Origin: CAZYXO01 sp964651315
GTDB taxonomy: Bacteria > Bacillota_I > Bacilli_A > RF39 > UBA660
DNA length: 12,397 nt
NCBI GenBank assembly: GCA_964651315.1
Contig: CAZYXO010000032.1
Location: forward strand, 1-12,397
Reading direction: 5' to 3'
Position 1 is the first letter of the stretch. Every line of letters starts with the position of its first letter. Below, piece after piece: positions 6,068 through 12,397 of the stretch. The translations under genes were made by a program, and so were the position numbers. The notes under the pieces were generated by a model that saw only the letters and a program-made list of their open reading frames with translations, ran no database searches and was not told the DNA's origin.

Positions 6068-8101
6068 TTATTTCAAAAATCCACAACTTTCGCACGTAAT
6101 TTTATCTTTTTTCTCTACAAGTAAATATTTGCATTCTGGACATAATTCTCCAGTTGGTTTATACCATGTTGCAGTTTTACATTTTGGGTAGTTATTACAA
6201 CCATAAAATACTTTATGTCCTTTTTTAGAATGTTTTTCAACAATTTCTCCATCCTTACATTTTGGACACTTCATTATTGTAGTACTTTCTTTTTCTTCAT
6301 TATTTTTAATGTATTTACATTCAGGATAATTAGAACATGCAACGAATTTACCATATCTACCCATTCTAAAAACAAGTGGATGATTGCAATTAGGACAATT
6401 CTCCCCTACTTCTTCAGCTGCTGGTTTTTCCATTTCACTGAATGCTTTTTCAACTATTGGTTCAAATTCATTATAAAATTCTTTTAATACTTTAATATTA
6501 TCCATTTTATTTTCGGCAATTAAATCAAGTTCATCTTCCATATTCTTTGTATATTCAACATTAACTATATTGCTAAAGAATTCTTGTAATTTATCTGTAG
6601 TTAAAACCCCTATTTCACTGGGAATAAATTTTTTCTCCATAATTGTTACATAACCACGATCTTTTAAAGTACTTATAATTGTAGCATATGTACTAGGTCT
6701 ACCAATTCCTAAACTTTCTAATTCTTTAATTAATGAACTTTCAGTAAATCTAGGTAAGGGTTTTGTAAAATGTTGTTCTTTAATTATTTTTTCTGATATT
6801 AATACTTCACTATTATATTCTTTAAAGTTTGGTAATATTTTATCTGTATTATCTTCATAATCACTATAAACTTTTAAATAACCAGGAAATATCAATTGAC
6901 TACCTGTAGATGTAAACAAATAATCATTATTAAGTAAACTTATAGTTGTCGATAATGTGTTTGCTTCTTTCATTAAACTAGCTAAACTTCTGTAATAAAT
7001 TAAACGATATAATTTATATTCGTCATTAGATAAAAATGTTTTAATTGATTCTGGTGTTCTTTTAATATCTGTTACACGAATTGCTTCATGAGCGTCTTGA
7101 GTGTGATCATTATTTTTAATTTTTTTAACTACTCCCACATATTCTTTTCCATATTTATTTTCAATATAATTAAATGTATCGTTAATAAATAATGGACTCA
7201 TTCTTTCAGAATCTGTACGCATATATGTAATTAATCCGACAGTTTCACTACCAATATCAATGCCTTCATATAATTTTTGAGCGACACTCATTGTTTTTTT
7301 GGCACTAAAATTAAGTTTATTAACAGCAACTCTTTGTAAAGTAGATGTTTTAAATGGCAGGGGTGAACTTTTTTTCTTTTCTTTTTCTAAAACATTATCT
7401 ATTTTAAATGTTTTTGATAATTTACTTAATACTTCATCTGCTTCACTCTCATTATTAATTTCAATTTTTTTACCTTTATATTTAACTAAATCTGCTTCAA
7501 ATTCGTTAAAATTTGCTGTTATACTCCAATATTCGACTGGAACAAATAGATTTATTTCCTTTTCTCTATCAACTATTAATTTTAATGCAACACTTTGAAC
7601 TCTACCCGCTGACTTTCCACCTGTTTTACTTTGCATTAATTTACTTAAACGAAAACCAATTATCCTATCTAAAATTCTTCTTGTTTCTTGACTTTTAACT
7701 AAATTATTATCAATTTTTCTCGGTTTTTTAAATGCATCAATAATAACATCTTTAGTTATTTCATTAAATACTACACGATCATATTTATTCTCCGGAATAT
7801 CTAACTCATCAAAAAGATGGAAACTGATAGCTTCCCCTTCTCTATCTGGATCGGTTGCAAGATATACATGATTACTATTTTTAGCTTCTTTTTTTAAATA
7901 TGCAACCTCTTTTTTCTTACCTTTAATTATTTCATAACTAGGTTTAAAATCATTTTCAACATCGACTCCTAAACCAAACTTACCAGAAGTTTTTAAATCT
8001 CTTATGTGTCCTTTACTTGATAAAACCTTATATTCACTACCTAAATATTTTTCGATAGTTTTACTTTTACTTGGTGATTCTACTATTACTAAATTTTTCA
8101 T
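6068..8101 (-). CDS. topA: DNA topoisomerase I (type IA)
   Basis: Topoisomerase I relaxes negative supercoils behind transcription through a transient 5'-phosphotyrosine link. The 677-residue protein opens with the TOPRIM domain: catalytic E8 in IVESPSKSKTIEKYLG and the metal-binding DPDREGE at 84-90. The type IA core follows, with nucleophile Y293 in GLITYMRTDS. GIGRPSTYATII at 465-476 and DAHEAIR at 336-342 are family signatures. Three C-terminal four-Cys zinc modules lie at about 569-595, 612-641 and 654-673. Length is normal for Bacillota. The ATG has a strong AGGAGG at 8111-8106, though only 4 nt away, a short spacing. It sits 45 bp after the ltaS-like gene, with a likely internal promoter in the gap, so it can be expressed both from the upstream operon and on its own. 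Confidence 0.97.
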   Translation of the reverse strand: MKNLVIVESPSKSKTIEKYLGSEYKVLSSKGHIRDLKTSGKFGLGVDVENDFKPSYEIIKGKKKEVAYLKKEAKNSNHVYLATDPDREGEAISFHLFDELDIPENKYDRVVFNEITKDVIIDAFKKPRKIDNNLVKSQETRRILDRIIGFRLSKLMQSKTGGKSAGRVQSVALKLIVDREKEINLFVPVEYWSITANFNEFEADLVKYKGKKIEINNESEADEVLSKLSKTFKIDNVLEKEKKKSSPLPFKTSTLQRVAVNKLNFSAKKTMSVAQKLYEGIDIGSETVGLITYMRTDSERMSPLFINDTFNYIENKYGKEYVGVVKKIKNNDHTQDAHEAIRVTDIKRTPESIKTFLSNDEYKLYRLIYYRSLASLMKEANTLSTTISLLNNDYLFTSTGSQLIFPGYLKVYSDYEDNTDKILPNFKEYNSEVLISEKIIKEQHFTKPLPRFTESSLIKELESLGIGRPSTYATIISTLKDRGYVTIMEKKFIPSEIGVLTTDKLQEFFSNIVNVEYTKNMEDELDLIAENKMDNIKVLKEFYNEFEPIVEKAFSEMEKPAAEEVGENCPNCNHPLVFRMGRYGKFVACSNYPECKYIKNNEEKESTTIMKCPKCKDGEIVEKHSKKGHKVFYGCNNYPKCKTATWYKPTGELCPECKYLLVEKKDKITCESCGFLK

Positions 8102-8122
8102 TTTGCCTCCTCGCTGTTTTTA

Positions 8123-8150
8123 ATTTTATCATAAATTTATTTAATATCAA
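8123..8150 (-). promoter_or_regulatory. probable topA promoter
   Basis: Reading leftwards, TTGATA (8150-8145) and TAAAAT (8128-8123) are 16 bp apart and overlap the stop codon of the ltaS-like gene. The predicted start near 8116 leaves a short leader containing AGGAGG. No terminator separates the two genes. Confidence 0.5.
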
Positions 8151-10186
8151 TCATTATTTGTTAAAGTATTATCATTTTCTTCAATTATTTCTGCTTTTTC
8201 TTCTACTTTATATTTTTCTAACATTATCCCTAAATGACTAAAATAATTTGTTTTAATTGCAAGACTACTCATAGCTAATTGATTTTTAATTTTATTATTA
8301 ATATTCATAACTTCTTCATCAGTATATTTTTTATCACCATAATATTTTACTTTGCTATTAGAGGCATCAAAATACGCTATTTCATTTTTCCATGAACCAT
8401 CTGCAAATACTACTAATGATTCATATTCATCACTAAATAAATCATTTCCCATATAAAGTCTTGGGTCATAATCTAAATCAAATAAGTTTGCTAGGGTTGG
8501 TAAGATATTAATGAATGATGTATATTGGCTAAATGTTTTTTTCTCAATATTCTTATTATATATGAGAAGTGGTGTTCTTTCTGCTTCATAATCTTCATAA
8601 TTATCAAAATCCATAATTGTATTTAATAGTTTTTTACTTATACCATAAGGATAATGATCTCCATACATTAATATAACTGTATCATCAAGTTTACCACTTT
8701 CTTCTAAACCATTTAATAATATACCTAAAGCATTATCAAACACTTTTACTTTCGATAAATATCTTTTAATTGTACTATGATAATTAGTATTTGCAAATAA
8801 ATCATAATATAAATCTCCATATTTAGTAGATACTGTATAAGGTTGATGAGTAGATACTGTTGTTAAAAATGTCATTTGCGGATTTTCTTTTTTATCTAAT
8901 ATATCTAATGCTTTTTTCATAAAATCTTCATCACTAGCCCATACCCCATAAACGGCACTATATGGAATACCTAATTTTTGTACACCATAATATTCTCCTA
9001 CACCTAAATTTTTATGAATTGTATTTCTCCTATAATAACCTTCTGTAAAATCATGCATACTTGTTGTGACATAACCTTTATTATTAAATAAATTAAATAA
9101 GCTATTATAATAAGTATTATTACGATAAACATTAGAAGTACAACTATTATAAATACTATATAAACCAGTTAAAGTCGATAATTCATTATTACCAGTACTA
9201 CAACTATTTCTAGGTGAATAATTATTTTCAAAATACCATGAATTTTCTAACATTTTCGCATAATTAGGAAAATATTCTTTATTATTTATGATTAAATTAA
9301 TTGATTCCATCATTATAACTATTACATTTTTATCTTTAAAATATCCTGTATATTCATTTTTATTTGTAATATTTTGATTAATAAAATAGTTATTTAAAGT
9401 TTTATAATTCTTATTTGTTTCATTTAGAATAGCTTGTTGCCATGCTGTATCATCTATTTCTCTATCATACTTTGGTTCTACTATATTAGTATTATCATTT
9501 TGATTATTATTTTCAAATGTTACATTTTCGACATAAGGAAAAATAAAATTTTTAACATCTAATATTGCATAAGTGATTATCCCGAATTCTTTAATTGCAG
9601 TTGTAGGTACACTAACACTTTTAAATAATGCTTTATTACTAATTTGTTGAAACTTATTTTGCATAAATTTTAAATTTAGTGTACAAGCAAAACTAATGCA
9701 TAATAAAACAATCAAAAATAAATAACTACCATATGATATTAAATTTTTTTTCTTACTTTGATGTGTTTTATCTTTAATTCTTTTATCAATAAATATATAA
9801 TATAAAATAAGTATGACAAGTGGTATTATCATAAAGAAATAATTTACACGAAAACTTTCAAGAAATTCTTTTATATAATCAGTTACTGCTTCTGCTTGAC
9901 TAGATACATTAAGGGAAGCGTAAACACCCATATAATTATAAAATGCTAATTCAAATATTGCATAAATACCACAAACTATTACAATAAAAAAGTTAAAAAT
10001 TTTTGTTCCAAGCTTAGGTAGTAATGAAAATAATAAACTTAAGATTAAACTAATAACATTTAGAGCAATAAAACTTCTTAAAAAACCATAACTAAATAGG
10101 TTTGTTTTAGATAATATTCGAAATATTCCTTCAGTTATTGTAAGTGAAACTAATAAAATTAAATAATTTTTCCATATTTTAGGCAT
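8147..10186 (-). CDS. ltaS: LtaS-family polyglycerolphosphate (lipoteichoic acid) synthase-like membrane sulfatase-fold enzyme
   Basis: LtaS enzymes transfer glycerol-phosphate from phosphatidylglycerol to build lipoteichoic acid on the outer face of the membrane. The protein has five N-terminal membrane segments (about 6-24, 35-56, 63-86, 114-134, 149-170), a linker, then an extracellular sulfatase-fold domain. Equivalents of the active-site residues are present: metal-binding E294 in IMMES, nucleophile T331 in CSTGNNE, H447 in STHQPY, and D510-H511 in MYGDHY. The MHDFTEGYYRRN stretch fits the substrate-binding region. Substrate could instead be another phospholipid head group. Start: the frame extends to ATG 10210, but AAGGA (10199-10195) is 8 nt from ATG 10186, giving 679 residues and an 8-bp overlap with rnhB. 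It ends in TGA, evidence for the standard code. Confidence 0.88.
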   Translation of the reverse strand: MPKIWKNYLILLVSLTITEGIFRILSKTNLFSYGFLRSFIALNVISLILSLLFSLLPKLGTKIFNFFIVIVCGIYAIFELAFYNYMGVYASLNVSSQAEAVTDYIKEFLESFRVNYFFMIIPLVILILYYIFIDKRIKDKTHQSKKKNLISYGSYLFLIVLLCISFACTLNLKFMQNKFQQISNKALFKSVSVPTTAIKEFGIITYAILDVKNFIFPYVENVTFENNNQNDNTNIVEPKYDREIDDTAWQQAILNETNKNYKTLNNYFINQNITNKNEYTGYFKDKNVIVIMMESINLIINNKEYFPNYAKMLENSWYFENNYSPRNSCSTGNNELSTLTGLYSIYNSCTSNVYRNNTYYNSLFNLFNNKGYVTTSMHDFTEGYYRRNTIHKNLGVGEYYGVQKLGIPYSAVYGVWASDEDFMKKALDILDKKENPQMTFLTTVSTHQPYTVSTKYGDLYYDLFANTNYHSTIKRYLSKVKVFDNALGILLNGLEESGKLDDTVILMYGDHYPYGISKKLLNTIMDFDNYEDYEAERTPLLIYNKNIEKKTFSQYTSFINILPTLANLFDLDYDPRLYMGNDLFSDEYESLVVFADGSWKNEIAYFDASNSKVKYYGDKKYTDEEVMNINNKIKNQLAMSSLAIKTNYFSHLGIMLEKYKVEEKAEIIEENDNTLTNND

Positions 10187-11174
10187 GAACATTTTCCTTC
10201 TTTCGCTCATTAATTATATCACAAATAGGTTTATAACTCATCCGATAATTATCTAAAATTCCATATTTCACCAAATTTTCAATATGTTCTTTTGTCGGAT
10301 AACCTTTATGATTTTTAAAACCATACATAGGATATAATGAATCTAGTTCATACATCATTTTATCTCTTGTTACTTTAGCTATTACACTGGCTGCAGAAAT
10401 ACTAAGAGATAAAGAATCTCCTCTTATTATATCAATATAAGGAATAGCAATATTTAATTTCATAGCATCAGTTAAAACATAATCTGGCTTTACATTTAGT
10501 TCATTTAAAGCCATAATCATTGCTAATTTACTTGCTTCATAAATATTTACTTCATCGATAGTTTTAGCATCAATTATACCAATACCTACAGAAATTGCAT
10601 CTCGCATTATAATTTTATAATATTCATCTCTTTTTTTCTCACTTAACTTTTTTGAATCAGTTAAACCTTTTAGTTTATAATTCTTTGGTAAAATAACAGC
10701 ACTTGCTACAACTGGTCCGACAAGTGGTCCTCGCCCTACTTCATCTACACCTGCTATTAAATTAAACCCTTTTTTATATAATTCTTTTTCATAACTTAAA
10801 TTATCACTTTTACGATTAAATTCATCTAGTAATTTCATATCTTTAAGATTATTAGTTTCACTATTTAATTTAGTTAAACCATTAATATTCATTACTGGTA
10901 TTCCCAAAGAAATAGTTTTATATTTAGGTTTATAATCATTTAAATGTATTTCCATATTATCAATTAAATAAACATTATCATAATTAATTGATTTAACTAA
11001 ATCATTTTCTAAACTTTTAAATAAACTTTTGCTTATTGCAATTTCTATTGTATCAGTAGATTTCTTGACTCCAAGTAATACCATAGCAGTCCCACCGATA
11101 ACCATATATTCGTCAAGTGACCATTTAATTTTCTTTAATTCTTCAATTATTTCTTGTTTCTTCATATCGATCAA
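10179..11174 (-). CDS. rnhB: RNase HII with an N-terminal degenerate nucleotidyltransferase-like domain
   Basis: RNase HII cuts RNA in RNA-DNA hybrids and removes misincorporated ribonucleotides. The catalytic domain (about 128-325) is complete: D144 and E145 in AGVDEVGRGPL, D236 in VLTDA, D253 in RGDS, plus DSKKLSEKKR and SAASVIAKVTRD. The unusual part is residues 1-125. Bacillus RNase HII has a short helical extension there; this protein has YMVIGGTAMVLLG (23-35), STDTIEIAIS (39-48), MEIHL (74-78) and GIPVMNINGLTKL...LKDMKLLDEF (91-119). This order resembles AbiEii/DUF6036-type nucleotidyltransferases, but the first acid of the D-x-D pair is Thr42 and the second Glu44, so activity is doubtful. 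TTG at 11174 is chosen because AAGGA (11186-11182) is 7 nt away; ATG at 11165 would be 16 nt away. It overlaps rbgA by 32 bp. Confidence 0.92.
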   Translation of the reverse strand: MIDMKKQEIIEELKKIKWSLDEYMVIGGTAMVLLGVKKSTDTIEIAISKSLFKSLENDLVKSINYDNVYLIDNMEIHLNDYKPKYKTISLGIPVMNINGLTKLNSETNNLKDMKLLDEFNRKSDNLSYEKELYKKGFNLIAGVDEVGRGPLVGPVVASAVILPKNYKLKGLTDSKKLSEKKRDEYYKIIMRDAISVGIGIIDAKTIDEVNIYEASKLAMIMALNELNVKPDYVLTDAMKLNIAIPYIDIIRGDSLSLSISAASVIAKVTRDKMMYELDSLYPMYGFKNHKGYPTKEHIENLVKYGILDNYRMSYKPICDIINERKKENVHA

Positions 11175-12048
11175 ATGTAATTCCTTTTATCTTTTCACTT
11201 TTTATATCATTTATAATTCTTGTTTCAATTTTTTCATAATCTGGTTCATTATTTTTAATTGCTCCTATTTTTTTACCAATTGTTATATATAATTCATTTA
11301 AATCTTCTTCATCTATTTCTTTTACGTTATATAAATTCATTAAAATATTAGGATAATACTTATATAAAAATTTAATTATAAATAAAAATACATCATCGAT
11401 AGGTAAAATACTTTCTTTAATACTTGTTATAGATGCTAAAACAAGCGATCTTTTTTCACTATCAAGTTTAGGACATAACAATCCTGGACTATCTAGTAAT
11501 AATAAATCATAATTTGTTTTTAACCATACTAAATTCCTTGTAACACCTGGTGTATTAGCAACATTTGCTACTTTTTTATTAACTAAACGATTTATTAATG
11601 TACTTTTACCTACATTAGGTATTCCCATAATTAAAACTCTTATTTCTTTTTTATTTGGTAATCTTTTCTTAGTCATTGTAATTAATTCATTTAAACTATC
11701 TTTCTTTAAATCTAAAACAATTACTTTATAATTAAGTGATTCATAATATTTAACCCATTTATTGGTTTCTTTAATATCACATAAATCTTTTTTAGTCATA
11801 ATAAGTATTCGTGGTTTATTCTTTATTAAATCATCAAAATCACTTATTTTACTAGAATAAGGACATCTGCTATCAATTATTTCATAAACACAATCAATTA
11901 AATCATATTTTTCTTTAATTAATCTTTTGGTTTTAGCCATATGACCTGGATACCAGTTGATTACACTTTTTTTAAGAACATTTTCATTCTCACTATTATT
12001 TCGAGTTTCTTGTCTTTCTCGTCTTTTTTGATACATATTTTTTGACAT
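11143..12048 (-). CDS. rbgA: ribosome biogenesis GTPase RbgA (YlqF), circularly permuted
   Basis: RbgA is a GTPase needed for a late step of 50S subunit assembly. The 301-residue protein has the permuted G-motif order of the YlqF/YawG family: INWYPGHMAKTKR at 30-42, DSR at 59-61 (the usual DAR position), G4 TKKD at 85-88, then G1 GIPNVGKS at 142-149, G2 TPGVTR at 166-171 and G3 DSPGL at 186-190. A C-terminal helical domain (about 205-300) for rRNA contact follows. G4 has Thr where most GTPases have Asn. A basic 28-residue N-terminal extension precedes the first motif. AGGAGG (12062-12057) lies 8 nt before the ATG. It overlaps the downstream rnhB, the same gene pair as in Bacillus, and ends in TGA. 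A TATAAT at 12079-12074 may provide a promoter. Confidence 0.95.
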   Translation of the reverse strand: MSKNMYQKRRERQETRNNSENENVLKKSVINWYPGHMAKTKRLIKEKYDLIDCVYEIIDSRCPYSSKISDFDDLIKNKPRILIMTKKDLCDIKETNKWVKYYESLNYKVIVLDLKKDSLNELITMTKKRLPNKKEIRVLIMGIPNVGKSTLINRLVNKKVANVANTPGVTRNLVWLKTNYDLLLLDSPGLLCPKLDSEKRSLVLASITSIKESILPIDDVFLFIIKFLYKYYPNILMNLYNVKEIDEEDLNELYITIGKKIGAIKNNEPDYEKIETRIINDIKSEKIKGITFDRYEETRNN

Positions 12049-12073
12049 AATTATTACCTCCTCAGTTACTTAG

Positions 12074-12079
12074 ATTATA
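12074..12079 (-). promoter_or_regulatory. candidate -10 box ahead of rbgA
   Basis: TATAAT reads leftwards at 12079-12074 in the 50-bp gap before rbgA. The matching -35 is weak, so the gene may mainly be read from upstream. Confidence 0.3.
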
Positions 12080-12098
12080 TCTCATTATTTTAATCTAG

Positions 12099-12302
12099 TT
12101 ATTCTTCCCATTCATCCACAACTTCATACTGTATACTATTATCTAAGATATTTTTCTCTGAATCCTTTATAGTATCATTTATATATTTTTTTAACTTGTC
12201 TATTTCCAACTCATTATCCTTATTTGCTTTTTTATAATATATATGTGTAATAAGCCAACTGACAAATCCTCCTAAAATTCCTCCAATTACTAAATCTACC
12301 AT
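12099..12302 (-). CDS. small single-pass membrane protein, unknown function
   Basis: The 67-residue protein is not recognised. A glycine-rich hydrophobic segment spans about residues 3-23 (IGGILGGFVSWLITH, a possible glycine zipper), followed by KK and a charged, probably helical stretch (about 27-52), then an acidic end VVDEWEE. The likely topology is an N-terminal anchor with a cytoplasmic tail. GAGGA at 12317-12313 lies about 10 nt before the ATG and overlaps the stop codon of the gene upstream, so the two are likely translated from one mRNA. It is 50 bp ahead of rbgA. Confidence 0.7.
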   Translation of the reverse strand: MVDLVIGGILGGFVSWLITHIYYKKANKDNELEIDKLKKYINDTIKDSEKNILDNSIQYEVVDEWEE

Positions 12303-12316
12303 TTTATTATTTTCCT

Positions 12317-12397
12317 CTATTTATCTTTGTTTTCTTCTAAATATTTATTATAAAATTCATCCATTGAAGATATATATTTTTCGTCTTGTATTATTCT
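12317..12397 (-). CDS. 3' end of an unidentified gene, cut by the window edge
   Basis: An open frame enters at the right edge and ends at TAG (12319-12317). The visible 26 residues (ending in FYNKYLEENKDK) are charged and probably helical; nothing identifies the family. Its stop codon overlaps the ribosome binding site of the small membrane protein gene, which supports a real coding end and a shared transcript. Confidence 0.5.
   Translation of the reverse strand, partial: RIIQDEKYISSMDEFYNKYLEENKDK

Noticed and set aside
6215..6487. Plus-strand Phe/Ile-rich frames inside topA (also at 7299-7698)
   Set aside because: They are shadows of the topA coding strand; composition is what antisense reading of Lys/Glu-rich genes gives.
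11029..11292. Plus-strand frame across the rnhB/rbgA overlap
   Set aside because: It is antisense to two confidently identified genes and has no translation signal.

Overview
The window is very AT-rich, close-packed bacterial DNA, most like a low-GC Bacillota/Bacilli chromosome. TGG encodes Trp, and TGA is a real stop in at least two genes (ltaS-like, rbgA). This excludes the Mycoplasma/Spiroplasma code but fits Acholeplasma-like or uncultured gut Bacilli lineages. That placement is inference. Strong AGGAGG-type ribosome binding sites, an intact Bacilli-style rbgA-rnhB pair, and a 6S RNA beside tcdA and rarA all fit Bacillota. No insertion sequence, CRISPR array, tRNA or rRNA gene was seen.

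Left part (1-3150): a probable 6S RNA with its own promoter lies just ahead of tcdA (tRNA ct6A37 cyclisation). tcdA converges with no gap on rarA (replication-associated ATPase). rarA diverges from a Xer-type tyrosine recombinase through overlapping face-to-face promoters. The recombinase gene ends at a strong hairpin.

Middle (3150-6067): a 50-residue protein built only from Asn, Ser, Arg and Ala plus the initiator Met (minus strand), then a ZIP-family metal transporter (plus strand). After a convergent intergenic stretch comes a two-gene minus-strand operon: a helix-turn-helix regulator and a membrane-anchored protein with eight extracytoplasmic cysteines. A near-perfect 28-bp palindrome covers the consensus promoter of this operon, which suggests autoregulation.

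Right part (6068-12397, all minus strand, transcribed right to left): the end of an unidentified gene, a 67-residue membrane protein, rbgA (50S assembly GTPase), rnhB, an ltaS-like polymer synthase and topA. rbgA/rnhB and rnhB/ltaS overlap, so this looks like one housekeeping transcription unit, with an extra promoter just ahead of topA. The RNase HII carries an unusual N-terminal domain of about 115 residues that resembles a degenerate AbiEii/DUF6036-type nucleotidyltransferase.

The items most worth a second look are the N/S/R-only small protein, the nucleotidyltransferase-like/RNase HII fusion, and the HTH plus Cys-rich membrane protein module with its palindromic operator.
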